DNA from: Acestrorhynchus altus
Taxonomy: Eukaryota > Chordata > Actinopteri > Characiformes > Acestrorhynchidae
Assembly (NCBI GenBank): GCA_034509495.1
Contig: CM067519.1
Span: forward strand, 23,499,598-23,563,597
Direction of reading: 5' to 3'
DNA length: 64,000 nucleotides
The notes under the pieces were generated by a model that was given only the letters and a program-made list of their open reading frames with translations, was not told where the DNA came from and made no database searches. A program made the position numbers and the translations under genes. Positions 13,157-26,157 of the stretch are shown here, piece by piece. The first letter of the stretch is position 1. Every line of letters begins with the position of its first letter.

Positions 13157-16100
13157 CCTCAAAATCCTCTGCAGTTGGCACATATTTAGCTGTAAAGATT
13201 CTCTTTTTACTATTCACATTTGCATTGGTTCAAATAAAAATGAGTCCATTAATTGGTTATAACATCAAAATCTCCATCATAATATGATGGTCTAAGATGA
13301 TCTAAGCACAGCATACCTTGATCCCACAAACGCCACATCGAACCAGAACGCCAGGCCATGAATCAGTCCTGACTGCAGCAGTTTAAAGACAAAAGGAATT
13401 TCCATCCTGCATATCCAAATAAAAAGCCACATCTCAGCAGTTTAATCTGTGAACACACTGTGCTTACAAGCCTCCATGAAATATTACCGTCTCACTAAAT
13501 CAATACCAACCGGTGCAAGTCCTCTTCTTTAGCTTCAAGGAAGTTAATGGTGTATTTCACAGACCTGGCCATCAGGATCTGCATATCAAAAGTGTCCTGA
13601 AGAACATATGACATGTATAAAGACTCTCGTTAATAAAGTAATTAAAATCTGGTATTAAAGATGGAATCATAGCATATAAGACACACCACTATTGGTTGTC
13701 GGAAGAACTCCTCCATGGCCACAGGATGGAGTCCGCTCAGGTTTACCCCATAAAAACTTGTCTGGAGCCTGTGGAAGTGCAAAGAGAACAATGTTGCAGT
13801 ATAATACTTCACTCTGCCCATTCCCATACGTACAATTTTCAATGGCAATACAGACCATATTAAATCTCATTTTCCTCTTCTATAGTGTCTTTCCATCTCC
13901 AGCAGTTAGTTTCCTCTGTGCTAATATGTTAATCTGAGATATCATAAAAACACTTAGGAATGAAGTGATTGACAGGTTTGGCTGAAACGGACCCAGACAT
14001 TATGCTATGGCTACACTCTAGGCATCCACTAGCATTTTACAACACTGTTAAATACTGTGCTTTTACTACAATTTCACTGGTGTTGCTCTTTAAACATGTT
14101 TTTGATTTACACATGTTCTATAAGCATTATACTGTTCAGATGGATGGATGGCTGGATGGATGGCTGGATGGATGGCTGGATGGATGGATGGATGGATGGA
14201 TGGATGGATGGATGGATGGATGGATGGATGGATGGACAGATGGATGGATGGATGTGCAAAGGGAACGAGAAGAGAGACAGAAAGTAAATCATAATAAAAG
14301 ATAATAGGCTTCTTAGCCTTGTAGCTCTAGTGCAGAATTAAACAAGAACTGACTGCCAAAACATGTCTTAAGTTTAATCCATTCCATTTTGGATATAGTC
14401 ATTTTGATCCTACACATGTTGGTGCCAGAGAAACCAATGCAATGATTTGCTTGGGCAGAGTGGGTCTCTGGTTACAGCTCAACAGCAGCTGTCATCACAG
14501 GATAGGAGATGCAGTCAGATACTGGTTAATAAACCAGCAAACCAGCATTGCAAAGTGGAATCACATCACATATCATCTATTAAAAAAGATAAAACAGCTG
14601 GTGTTTTAGATATGAGCTGCTTAGATCATAAAAATAATGCATTTAAATGTTGCTAAAACAAAGTGATTGAGGAGAGGGACATTGCTTCTAACTGGGTGAA
14701 AAGGTGATCCAGATGTTGCCACCATTTTCCCGGTACTCTGCTTGGTTAACTACAGCACTGGAGCAGAGCAGGAGAGAGAGATAGAGATGATGTGAGCAGA
14801 CTGTCTCTCTGCTATGAGTCAGGTTTGGACAGCACTGGAGCGTTTTACAGTGTTGGAAGATCGGCCAGGGTCACGGCACTATCCTGGCAGGCCAGGAGCT
14901 GTGGGTGGTGGGCTGATTGCCCTCTCTCTGTGGCAGCCAACCACAGGGCCCTGCAGGAGACGTCAAATAAACCCTCATGGATGAGACTGTAAACATTTAG
15001 AGGGAAGCATGAAGCACCACTGAAGCCTCCGAGACAGGGATTGTGGGAGTAAGGCGGAGGCACGTATGGTCTGTTAAGACCAAAATCTATTTTTTACAGA
15101 TTTCCAAAACCAAGACATGTTTGGTGTTGGAAATTTGCTTATCCAGTGTAACACTGAAGGTATGAGACTAATGTGGATAACAAGCTAAAGGCACTAGTAC
15201 TGTGGAAACCACAAGCCTAAACGATCACATCAAATGTTCTCCAGTTGACTGACGTATGTGGTTTCTGATGCTGTACTTTGTTCTAACTTTTTATGAACAT
15301 AAGTTAGAACAAAGTAAGATTGTTTGTCAGTAAGATGATATATATATTTGTATCATCAATGATTAAATTACAGTGTGAATGTAATGATAAGCAAAAGTAC
15401 TGTCAAGGACAATGCCATTATTGAAAATTTTAAAAGAACCTAAAATATGCTGTTCCAAATGAATATATAACAGCAGTTTAAAAACATTCAATATTATAAT
15501 AGACTAATCATTTCAGCATCAGCTAAATGCAATAAATGAAACGTTTTCATTTGACATCTTTTCGTACGATAATGCTAATGATTGTGTCATGAAGACTAGC
15601 AACCAAATCGTCTAGAGCCCCAAAGGAGAATGAAGGTGGGTAAAATCAAAAAGGTAAAACATAATAAATAATGATCATTTTTTTAAATGATGCATCAACT
15701 TAAATTATTGACTTTTTTGATTTTCAGCATCAACATCATTAATTACGCTGACTAATTGTAACTAATCATGACTGCCCTACATTCCCTACACTTTATATAA
15801 ACTTACAAGTTCAGTGAATGAGAAAATTGTTAGAGTTTATGTCTGTCATTGATTTGGGACAGTAGTGACTCTCAGAGCTGCTGAAAAAATAAAAACTAAA
15901 TGTATATGACTATTACTGAAATCATATTGATATGTCATTATCATAACAGCATAACAGTCTGTCAAACGGTGTCAGAAAGCAAGTAGGCTGCATTAATCTT
16001 CCAGCTCCAGTGTGAGGAGATCTGCTTTTTAGTCCAACCCATCATGACCCTTTTATTCTATGTTGTTATAATTCAGACACTGTTATAACTCAGACACTGC

Positions 16101-19100
16101 TACTCACTGATTATCCAGCTTTCATGAGCTGAAAAGAGATGTTAGACCAGCAAAATCGCTGAACACTTGCTGTAACATCTGCAGAACTTGAGATTATTAC
16201 CAGAAGCTGGAGCGAGCATGATGCTCCAGGTACAGCTGCTCATCAGTAAAGGGAGCCAGGTGGATGTCACTGAAGGTAGGGAACATCATACCTGACCATT
16301 GAAACAAATAACAGTTAATGACTCAATTCATTCACTTACATTAATGCACCAAAGTCATATTTAATATCCAATCAAAACAGTCATAGGAACAAAAGTATTG
16401 GGACACCTGCACATTCACTGTTTCTTCCAAAATCAAGGGTATTAAAAGAGTTTACCCTGCTTTTGTTGGAGTAACTGCCTCTACTCTCTAATGAAGGATT
16501 TTTCAAATTGGAGCATTGCTATGTGGATTTGATTGCATTCAGTAACAAGAGCATTTATAAGACCAAGATGTAGATGATCACCAGCCCACCTCATCCCAAA
16601 GGTATTGTATGGAGCACCATCATTCTAGAGAACAGTTCCTCTGCTATATACCCCTCTAGCCCACACCTAGAATTAGGCATAGTGCCAATAGGTTCACGTT
16701 TATCTGCTTCTGAGAGTCCTATTCTATTGGCAGTACTTCTCTACAGAGATTAGACATGCTGTATGTGCATTTGCACATCTGTGTTAGCAATGGATGCAAC
16801 TTAAATTAGGTGAATGCATTCATTAGATTGTCCATAGACATTTGGACATAGTGTATAATATAATCCAAGAAAATATACACCAGTGCAAAAATCAAAACAG
16901 TTGATTGGTTTCATATGATTCTGCCAGCCGTGGTAGCACTGTGTGATGGGGGTCATAAATAGCGTGCATTGGAAATTACTAAGTTCCCCCCTCTCATAAA
17001 CACAAAGTTCTTAAAGAAGATCTGTTTAGTCTAGAAATGAAAATAAATGATTGCCTCTGACTTTGCACAGCACAGACATTGTCAGAGTAACAGTAAATCA
17101 GTGAAGATGATTGGAGGCTGATTGTTTAAGTCAACTGAAATACAATACATTACATTCTCCAACCTTTGGGCTTCAGCCAGTTTTTGGAGTGTAAGTAGCT
17201 CTCGAGCATTCTCTCATTGAGGAGCATGTAGCCGATGGGTTCGGAGATGATGACGTCCACTTTCTCTGGACAGGACACCTCCTCTATCTTCCCATTGAGC
17301 ACAGTGATTCTGTCAGACATGCCGTTACTCCTGACTAGCACCTGAACACACAAAGAAGAGTATCCAGTATCATCAGTCATGCAGTAAATATAATATGAAT
17401 ATGATGTGTCATCAGTTTCATTAGATATGATAAAACTAGTCAGTGTACCATGAATTTTTAAAAAGACAACAGGAGACAACTTTGAGAAACTTCTTGAGAA
17501 ACGACACATAGAACCCCTTCCCTGGTCAGAGAAAGTATATATATATATATATATACACACACAGTATATACAGTATATATATCCCTTCACTCATATTAAA
17601 TCTCACTTGCTCACTCTCAAAAAAAGTATATAATTCTATTAAATTTGCTGCACTTTGGACGCTACTACCAATATGTTTGGACTTCCTGGAGACGTGAGAT
17701 GTCTGATGATGCACCGATGCACATTTACACTCTTAATACAAACCATAGTTTTAGCCTCCTTATTAATTCAAGTGCATATGGTCTTCTCTCTCCACAAATA
17801 AATGCCTATGCCAGTGCCTTGCAAACCTTTTTAGGAGGCTTGCAGCGATATGGGTAAAATGTGAGCTGTGTTGATAATAATCACTCAGTGTGTGCAGTTT
17901 CTAAACAAAGAGGGGAACTAAGGTTAAGGTTAGAATCTGTATTTGGCAGATCTGTTGCGACGTGCTGGAAATGGGAAGGAACACATCTGGTAGTAGTCTA
18001 AAAGTGAACAAATGAGTGAAAATCGAGCAGTTCAAACCATGCCTGACTGTAGAGCAAGCATCCATTCAGCCATGAAAATATGCTTCCTTCACTCTCCCTG
18101 CCCCCAACACACAGAGGTTCCATAGCCAAATGCCAGATCTGTCCATAAGCCATTAAGCAGCCAGAATGTCATGCATTCAAGACATGTGCAGAGACCCCTT
18201 TGAAACCCTATAGGTGCAACACTGTTTAACACAGGTAAGACAAGGACTGTTTCTGACTTCATTACAAGCTGAAATATGACTGCAGAACATTTTATGAGGT
18301 TGTAAAACATTTAATGTGAAGCACAAATTAACACCCTCACAGGGGTTTGATGAACCTCACAAGCTTTGTGAAAGAGCTTGTGGTAACCATACTATCTAAA
18401 CCCAAATACCTAAGCAGCCACCTGGAATACCTAAAAAACCTTTGCAACCACCAGAAACACCCTAGAAACTGCCATAGCAGCCACTTGGAACCATAACAAC
18501 CCCTTGGAATACCACAGCAAACCCCTAGCAACCATAAACAGGCTCCACAGCAATCACTTAGCAAAACCAAAATAACCATGTAACAACACCCTAGCAGTCA
18601 CCAGGGGGGATTCATAAATGCATTGGCCCCCCCAAAGGTATCAGCCCCTGAGGACAGATTAGGAGTCCTAGCAAAATCACAACAACCATGTAACAACACC
18701 CCAGCAACTACAAGAAATACCATAGCAACTGCATATCAACAACCTTGTAACTTCTGAGGTGTCTAGTTTTCCCAAACTAGACAGTATTTCTGGAGTATTT
18801 CCCAATACTCCAGACAGCATTTCGTTGTCTCCTGGGGGCCAAACTCCTGTGGTCCTTTATGCTTTTATCAGCCCGTATATATTACCATAGTTGAGTACAT
18901 AGGTATGATTTACTAAGTAAACATTATTGTTTCAGAACACACATCTATTCAGTTCATTGAAAACGGCTTGCTATTGCAGTTCAGATTTAACCACATTTAC
19001 ATATGACCACCAGTTCAGACTACAGCAAACCAGCCCCCTCTTCACACGGAACTGTTATGAGTTACTGCAGCTGAAGACGAGGGGGAAAAGACTGAATGTA

Positions 19101-22100
19101 AGCTGCTCCTGTTTATTGGGAAGGAAATATATCACCGAGGCCTTCAAAGAGCTTCTTGGCTTTACCAGTACGAGTGGTTAGACTCCATTCACACTACATT
19201 CTCCTGTGTGTCAACAGTAAATCACTCTGGAAAACGGTGTGACTGTAAATAAAAAGAATAGCATGAATTTGAGAATGTAGAATAAATACTTCAGCATGTT
19301 TGGCGACTGAGCTGGCCTCAACTGCATACACTCTCTTCGCTCCAGCTTGGACAGCAAAGAAGGACAGTATTCCAGTTCCACAGCCAACATCAAGCACTAC
19401 CTGCACATGGAGAATAGATGAAAGCATTACACTGTTGTTATTATTCTTAATTATGCATTAATTATTATTAGCTTTGGAAGTCTGAATTTCCCCACCCACT
19501 TAGGACTCTCCCTCTATCACATATGATTCTCGCAACACTAGGAGGGTGAAGACAAGCACATGCCCCCTCCGATGCATGTGGAGGCAGTCACCACCTCTTT
19601 TTGAACTTCTTTTTGAACTTCTTCATTACAGTCACTTTGACAGCCCAACATTATGTTAATGAGGTCCAGCAACCAATGGTTTTCTGAACACACACTCTGG
19701 TGCCCTATTCCAACAAGACAACACTCATCCACACTGTTGCCATCTCAAGAGCTCGCCTTGAAGACACAGACACTATGCCGTGGTCAGTCGCATCACCAGA
19801 CCTATCCCTGATTGAAAATGTGTGGATGCTATTGGACGCTCTATCAACACTCCACCCCTACCGCACCATCTGCAGAACTGAGTGAGAACATTCAAGCTGC
19901 ATGGGACGGATCATCACAGGACACCACTAGGAACCTCTACAACTCTATTCTGACAATCTGGCATGTTGCGTTAAACCCAACGCCGTACTGAGAGACACGA
20001 CTTCTGTATGTGTAGATCAATAAATATTGCCCATATCAGTCTAAATTGATCATACTTTATTGTTCCTTGTGACCTTTATCTTCCTTCCTAATTATTTTTA
20101 TGATGTCTTTAGGTTTACCTGCATCTAATGTGAGCTGCATGTGACTAAAAACTATTGCAAAGTTGCTAAAATAGTTGCTATGTTTGCTTACTAAATTTGC
20201 TTCTCAGTAATTTTGTAATACATATGGCAAAGAAAATGACTAGCCTTATCTCTGAAATCAACGTCATTCAGTAGAATGGCTTTTTGGTATGTGGCCGTCC
20301 TCAGGTAATCCTGAAGCATGTTCTGCTGCTGAGACAGACAACCATAAAACTGCAAGAAAAGTTACAGAATGTATCACAACAGGATGCCATTAAATTCATG
20401 CACTGTTCCTGATACACAAACGGGAATGACCTCCTGATTGCAGAATTATTCCCATTATTTTCACTGCGTGCAGAAAGACAGGTTTACCTGAAAGTACTGG
20501 AGGGCAGATGAGTTGTCTGTTCTCTGGTCGAATGCTGACATCTCCCTGTTGGAATCCACCCATGACTTTAACAAACTGTGGAAACTCTGGAACTCTGGTT
20601 TGAGGGAAAAACTGAGTCTTTGAATGAAGTGAGAACATCCATGATCCTCCAGCATCACAGGGCCATAATATATTCTGAATGCATGCCAGACACCCTGATG
20701 GTGTAAGATTTCTTAGACATGTTAAAGCATGGTTCAGCCATCATACACTCAGAGAAGCACCTGAGAATGAAGAAGAAGGTCTCGACCTTTTATAAGAAAA
20801 TGGGAGGAAGATTGGTTTGCTGATTCTACTGAATGCTGTGTGGTCTTCAGGATAAGTCTGGGATTTCTGTATGGATTTCTCCAGTTTATCTGGCCCAGCT
20901 GAAGTTAGGTCAAGCACAGATGCCCAGCACATGGGCTGCAGTGACGTCACCTACACTAGCTCAGCGGAAAGAGATGGGTATACATGTTCTCTTTAATCCT
21001 GCACACTATTATAGAATGTCCTTGTTGGAATAAAACTTGCATTTCCAAAATGATGACCACAGATAAGGAAAATGTTCTTAACCTTCAATGGAAGTTTATT
21101 TCAAGTGATTTTAGGCCTCCTCTTATGGTCCATTCATTGAGAAGTTTCAACAAAACGGACCTCATTGAGGAAACACAAGCTGAACGACTTTTGCGTATAA
21201 ATCATTCATAAAACACTTTTTTGTAAATCCCCACATTCATTCAAATTTGTGTCTCCTGACCACGTGTAAAGTATGTGATCCAGCTTTGAGAAAGGAGTTC
21301 ACCACATCCATGGTATTGCCATACCTGTACAGATGCAATGCTTTCCTCCTTGAAGGCTGGAACATTACAACAGGAGATTGCTGACAGATCAGGAATGTCT
21401 CAGCCCTCAGGAGATTTAAGGCCCTTTCACACCAAGTATGATTTTTTTTTTTCAGACCAAAAAACAGATGCGATTGTAATGCAGTGGAGTAGGGCTGCAC
21501 AATATATTGTTTCAGGATTTTCATTACAATCTATACATGCTCAATCATCACATAGAGCAAATTAAATAAAAAAATATACTGTGCTGAGCAATAATCTGTC
21601 ATCATGAATTGGTTTCCACACAGAATATAACATAGCCTGTTCACCTGGCCGGGTACAGAAGCGCAGCAGAACGCTCACACAGCTGGTGGTGATGAGAAAG
21701 GACTGACTGCCCACTCGACAGCACTCCGTCTCCCTTGAGATCAAGAACCTATAGACACACACTCCATCACCTGTCAGAGTGTTTCAGAATGAAAAGTCAA
21801 TGATCATTCACTGCTGTTACTCACAGAGGGGTAAGTTTAGTATGTAGAGGGGCAATTCCTTCTTTCACCCTCTGCTGTATATCTCTCTATTAAACAGTGA
21901 GCTCACTGTTACTCATCCTGTGTGCATGGAATCTGTTGTTATACAAATACATGTTATTTGCATTTATAAATACTAGAAACCAAACTCCAATTTATTCATA
22001 TAGTCTGAAAGATGTTATAAATAAATGGTCAACAATACCCCATAAGACAAGACAAGTTGTATGATAGCATTGGTTTCTGCAGTCACCTACAGTATACTAC

Positions 22101-25100
22101 AGTAGTCTGTTCAAGTCTCACCTTCTCACTGCAGCTACTGTACATCAACCACTGGTCAAATCAATTCACACCACAGCATAAGAACAGACATGTTATAAAT
22201 GAGAAAAGAGTAATCACTGGCTGAAATATGAATGACAGTTCCCATAATGCGCAACATGGTGTTTGTTTATGGATAAAGCCCTGCCATTCAACAAAAAGTG
22301 CCAATCAGCTTGCTGGTTAATGAGAGCCTATCAGTGGCTCAGCAGTCTAATGCACTAGCATTATGATTCAAATCATGCTGCTTGCCATCAGCAAAGTGTG
22401 AGAGAGCAGAATTGGTCAATTTTGTTGGGTAATTGGGTAATTACTTCTAAACTGGGGGGATTGGGTTATGTTTTTTATGTGTGTGTTGGTTAATTACAGC
22501 CAATCAGCTTGCTGTTTTTTTTTTTGAATGTACAAATTCATATTTTACATTGACAAGAAAAATTTCAAAGAAAACATTTTACATAAAGGTGGTAAAGCTG
22601 ATTTATTTTTTTCACCATGGCAGATGCCTGGGTGTCCACAATGTCCTCTGTTATGCAAAGCTAAATATGGTCACCCTAAATGTAAGTATGACTTTGTTAC
22701 TCAGTCACTTCTTACAGCTGATATCAGGTTTCTCATTTCAATCATGAATGTTCAAAAAATACTTATTATACATACATATTGTGCCTTTGTATTCTAAACA
22801 TGTCTGCAATCTTTTTTTACAGCTTTTCAAAACATTTTTGAAACCAGTAAAGTACACACATCCTTTTTTAGAGTGTATCTGAGACCAACTGGTTTTATAT
22901 TACTTAAAACCTCCAAAATGTCTAACTACACACTACAAACTGTAGTGTATGTGTGGTGCGTGAGCTGGTATGTGTGTAACACTGCGAAAGCTGCTATCTG
23001 ATCTTGCAGGGCAGCAGGCAGAGCATGCTGGCGGCCAGGCCCAGTGTACCGTAGCAGTGAAAACAGTGTAAAGCATGAGGATGCTGGAGTGCACGGGACC
23101 GAGCGGCTGCACACTGGGCCCTGTGCGTCCACAACACTGCCGTAAATCCTCACAGCCTGTCAGCACGGCCAGCCATCCGACCACACACACACAAGGGAAA
23201 TGTGGAGAACACCTGAATAAAGAGAGAACAGATCTCTCTCTCTCCCTCTCTTTTGTTCTCTCTGTTCAGTCTTAAGTGCACATACACAAGGCACTGGCCA
23301 TGTGACCAAAATATCCAGCAAGAAATAAATGTGTTAATTATGTAAAAAACTACCCACTGCAGATTCTCAGATGGTCAGTTGTGTGCACACTGCTTGCACA
23401 ATCGCCATAAAAAGTTGTGTAATATAGTGGATAACAACACTGTGGCCGACTAGGAATTCCACACCATTCTATCATTCAATACCAATTAAAGTATAGATAA
23501 CCAATAATGCTCCCATGGCTACATATACCGTTGAGTATCAAATGTTCTCACATACAGTGATTTGTGAAGCCTTTAGATGTTTCTATATTTATGCAAAAAA
23601 TCTATAAATCGGCATATGGTTCTGTTAGTGTTAAATAGTGTTATGCACTTTGATTCAAACTTTAGATCATTTTGATTGGAAGGACTGTTTTGTTCTGTTC
23701 TGCCTCTCTTGAAATGACACCAAAGGGAACCTTACACAGTACGGTAAGTGCTAACCAGACAGAAATCACATTTCCAGAAGGGAAATGTAGCATTATTTCT
23801 GACTTTGAAAAATTAAAAATGTGAAACATAGGCCCACCGAAGCCCACCTGGAATCAGTGAGTGCAACAAAGAAATACCCCTGGACTGGGGGAGTCCCATT
23901 TTTACAGATAAAAAATGCACATCAAGTTTTGAAAATGAACACGTGTATAATGGTATACAATTAGTGTACAGTTATTTTAATGCAGTCAATTCTGATCATC
24001 ATTCCCAACCCCGAGTTAAATGGAACACAGCATTACAATGACAGATCTCACTTTCCTCAGAAATTGAACACATTCCAAATAAGAAAGCACTGACTGTCAG
24101 AATTTGAGGTTAAGAGTCAACCACTAGATGGACACCAGCTCAGATGGCCAGTTAGGTAAGACTGTAGATTGATTTTTCATTGACTGATTGATACTTTATT
24201 GATACCTTAGAGGGAAATTCATTGTGTCAGTTCAATCAAAAATGTGAACTGATCTAAACCTGATCAGTGTTCTAAATCTTAGTGTAATCAAATAATTTCT
24301 TAACGAAATACAGATAAAGAGAGAATGAAAGAGAGGTTGAAGGATGCTTACAAGGAGCAGGACTGGTCAGGTGCCAGACTTTAGTCTGTATCTGCATGAG
24401 ATAAACTTTGAGAGAGCATTGTTTTTGCTTCAGTAGCTTTAGTTGATCTGTGTCTGTTATAATTGGTGTAAGAGGTTATCTATGCGTCTAATACTAACTA
24501 TGAAGAGACATAGCTACGGACTTACATACTTGTGAATGATTTCCCATCTGTTGCTACTCTAAACAATCATGAACAGACATTTTCAGGTATTTTTATTAAT
24601 CCTGAGGGAAGCCTGCCCCAGACCCCACCAGGTTAAGACGTAGTCCCTCTATCCATAAATCTCTAGTGACATCCCTGGCGCCAGTCCATCACAGGGTTCT
24701 TGAAAAGGTCTCATGAAACTATTGTTATAAGCACATGTTGGTTTGATCTGCTCAAATGTTTGATCATCATTATCAAAGTAATTAAATCAAACCACTACCA
24801 TTAAACCAAATCCAAATATATAATTTTGTTACATTTATATTGATCACGATTAAAGGTGTGTAATCCAGGTCCTGCTATTAAAAATCCCCACCAGGATTTG
24901 TTCCAACTGCTTGGGTGACTCTTTCTCCCCCCACTCCTCCACAATTCCATCAAGTATATGATGTTTCAGTGTCTATCTATGTACTGATGGTCCTACATGG
25001 TCCTCAAGCTCCCTCTGGTACAATAAAGGTTTCATAGTGGTCCACTTTAGTAGTCAGAACAAGATGCTTGAGGGATTTTTATTCTGTGGACCTGGATTAC

Positions 25101-25991
25101 CCACCACAATTCACAATACAAAGCGAAGCTGCTGTAATTAAACTGTGCAGAAAAATTAAACTGTAGTAATGTGATTTTCAAACAACGTTCACAGGCTTCA
25201 AATCATTTCTGAGAGTGAGAATCTAAAGCTACAGTTCCAGTGCATGTTTACTGCTTCTCCAACCCAGATATTGGGTAATAAATGAAAGTGTGAAGGGAGA
25301 GTCTGTTCGCTCTCTTTGCTCACAGTGTTCAAACTTCAGAATAAAAGTCCTGAGAATGGATAATACTGATACAAACATAAATAAATAAATAAACATTCAG
25401 GTTGTTTTTATTTTATTTGGACAACTGTCAATTATTTGAAGAATTTGAAGGACTTTAAATATCTTTGTCAATCTAATCATTAAAAATAACTCAAAATTAT
25501 TGCATTTTCAGCTTCAAAAGACTCTGGAAAATCAATTTGTAAAATGTGTTTTAGTTTTATATATAAGTAAATTTGTGATGGTCAAACTCATACAAATATT
25601 TAAATTCTGTTAATATTTATTTCAAAAGCTTGAAAATAATCATATCTGGCATGTGTGTCTGTCCCCTAATACTTTTCTGATGTTTAGGTGAATAAAAGCA
25701 TGTCAAACTTTGTGACAAACCTCCCACAAAATTGGCCTAGTTCTGAAGATAAAGATACTTGGATCAGGAATAATAACTCCAATAATAAAGCCATGATATC
25801 TGCCCAAACAAATAGCCATATTTACCGTCCTCCAAAGTGAGAGTGATGTCTGCTGCGTCCCTCCTGACCTGCACGGTGAGATCCTGATGCTGACCCTGTT
25901 TGGAGACCTGTAGCTCACCTTCAGCTTCACTGTCATTCAGAAACACCAGACTGACTGTGAAGCGGCTCTGTTCCTGACTGCTGCCCATCAT
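10924..25991 (-). CDS. carm1l: CARM1-like protein arginine methyltransferase (PRMT4 paralogue)
   Basis: Thirteen coding exons, minus strand: 25826-25991, 21645-21770, 20488-20594, 20245-20349, 19290-19400, 17164-17341, 16201-16291, 13687-13768, 13511-13596, 13317-13406, 12954-13091, 12744-12833, 10924-10933. Phases join into 459 codons plus TGA. The start at 25991 has an in-frame TAA directly upstream. Order of domains: N-terminal PH-like domain (about residues 1-130, with SRETECCRVGSQSF), the YFQ helix and SQQQNMLQDYLRT, SAM-binding motif I (VLDVGCGTGILSFF), YAVEAS, the double-E loop SEPIGYMLLNERMLES with both glutamates, then the beta barrel and a THW-type loop read here as PLSHWYQ. It should be a type I enzyme making asymmetric dimethylarginine on histone H3 and cofactors. 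It stops three codons after NPFFR, so it lacks the ~150-residue C-terminal activation region of CARM1. I call it carm1l for this and its sequence differences; a carm1 isoform is the alternative. Confidence 0.88.
12313..12578. mobile_element. MITE with long terminal inverted repeats
   Basis: Starts TACAGTGGTGATTGAAAG with GTTTGTGAACCCTTTTGAAT, and ends with its imperfect complement (AAAAAGGTTCACAAACATTC, then CACCACTGTA). Length about 266, no transposase, TA at both edges: a Tc1/mariner-type MITE in the last intron of the CARM1-like gene. Confidence 0.7.
13107..13155. repeat. (TAA)n microsatellite beside a splice acceptor
   Basis: About 16 TAA units. On the coding strand this is (ATT)n ending about 15 bases before the AG acceptor of exon 12954-13091 of the CARM1-like gene. 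Confidence 0.95.
14140..14253. repeat. (GATG)n tetranucleotide array
   Basis: Perfect and near-perfect GATG units with GGCT variants at the left end, in an intron of the CARM1-like gene. Open frames here are repeats of translated units and not genes. Confidence 0.95.
15274..15316. repeat. Perfect 16-bp inverted repeat with 11-nt loop
   Basis: The left arm TACTTTGTTCTAACTT (15274-15289) is exactly complementary to 15301-15316, with an 11-base spacer. It lies in the intron between exons 16201-16291 and 13687-13768 of the CARM1-like gene. Confidence 0.85.
16390..16860. mobile_element. Non-autonomous DNA transposon (fish dispersed repeat)
   Basis: Begins near CAAAAGTATTGGGACACCTG and ends near CATTTGGACATAGTGTAT. 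The inner part has GTTTATCTGCTTCTGAGAG and CCTATTCTATTGGCAGTAC, shared with 9605-9710. No coding capacity. I recognise the pattern as common in fish genomes but cannot name the family with certainty. Confidence 0.5.
17520..17582. repeat. (TA)n and (CA)n microsatellite
   Basis: A TA run followed by ACACACAC and TATATACAGTATAT, in the intron upstream of CARM1-like exon 17164-17341. Confidence 0.85.
18360..18750. repeat. Degenerate CCTAGCAACCA-type tandem repeat
   Basis: Many imperfect units of the form TAGCAACCACCTGGAA / ACCCTAGCAACC, about 15-30 bases each, in an intron of the CARM1-like gene. Such arrays are frequent in fish introns. Confidence 0.75.
19490..19600 (-). mobile_element. tRNA-derived SINE body fragment
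   Basis: Shares GGACTCTCCC, CACTAGGAGGGTGAAGACAAGCACATGC and GATGCATGTG with the SINE copies at 5040-5345 and 52810-53220; the tRNA-like head is missing. A Tc1-like remnant follows at about 19640. Confidence 0.55.
19640..20095 (+). mobile_element. Degraded Tc1-like transposon, family A copy 2 (3' half)
   Basis: Encodes a FQQDNTHPH-like stretch, then PWSVASPDLSLIENVWMLL (the region of the third catalytic residue of Tc1 transposases) and a tail with TGCATGGGACGGATCATCAC and GCGTTAAACCCAACGCC, both nearly repeated at 54930-55025. Frames are broken. It lies in an intron of the CARM1-like gene. Confidence 0.7.
21480..21570. repeat. Dispersed repeat end (TAGGGCTGCACAATATAT type)
   Basis: TAGGGCTGCACAATATATTG is the start of a repeat common in fish genomes. 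Only a short piece is present, within the CARM1-like gene. Confidence 0.35.
22320..22450 (+). mobile_element. tRNA-derived SINE head, plus orientation
   Basis: AGTGGCTCAGCAGTCTAATG (A-box-like) and GATTCAAATCATGCTG (B-box-like) followed by GCTTGCCATCAGC and AGAGAGCAGAATTGG match, in reverse orientation, the right end of the copies at 57318-57580 and 5040-5345. Confidence 0.55.
23550..23620. repeat. Short Tc1/MITE-end fragment
   Basis: ACAGTGATTTGTGAAGCCTTTAG and TTTCTATATTTATGCA resemble the end of the MITE at 12313-12578. Only one end is present. Confidence 0.3.
24175..24235. repeat. Retroposon tail fragment
   Basis: GATACTTTATTGATACC and GGGAAATTCATTG form the same fish LINE-tail phrase as at 640-690, here as an isolated piece in the large first intron of the CARM1-like gene. 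Confidence 0.35.
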
Positions 25992-26157
25992 TTAACCCTG
26001 CATTCATTCACCAGCATGTTCAGTTTAGCTCCTGCATGGCCTGAGAGGCATTGTCAGAACTGCACTGAGAAGCAGTGAAAGGGGCCACTGGAACTCAGAG
26101 AGCTGGGAGGAAGGGCGGAGAGAGAAGGGAGGCCAGCAGCGGCAGGAGTGACTATAC

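Noticed and set aside
13081..13287. Frame with poly-Asn or poly-Ile
   Set aside because: It reads across an exon of the minus-strand methyltransferase and then the TAA microsatellite in the wrong direction.
13969..14304. Frames of MDGWMDGW and SIHPSIHP repeats on both strands
   Set aside because: Direct products of the GATG microsatellite.
22926..23190. GC-richer segment with overlapping frames of 75-85 codons, tested as a missing CARM1-like exon
   Set aside because: Exons 25826-25991 and 21645-21770 already join in phase into a CARM1-like sequence (DGVCVY), leaving no gap.
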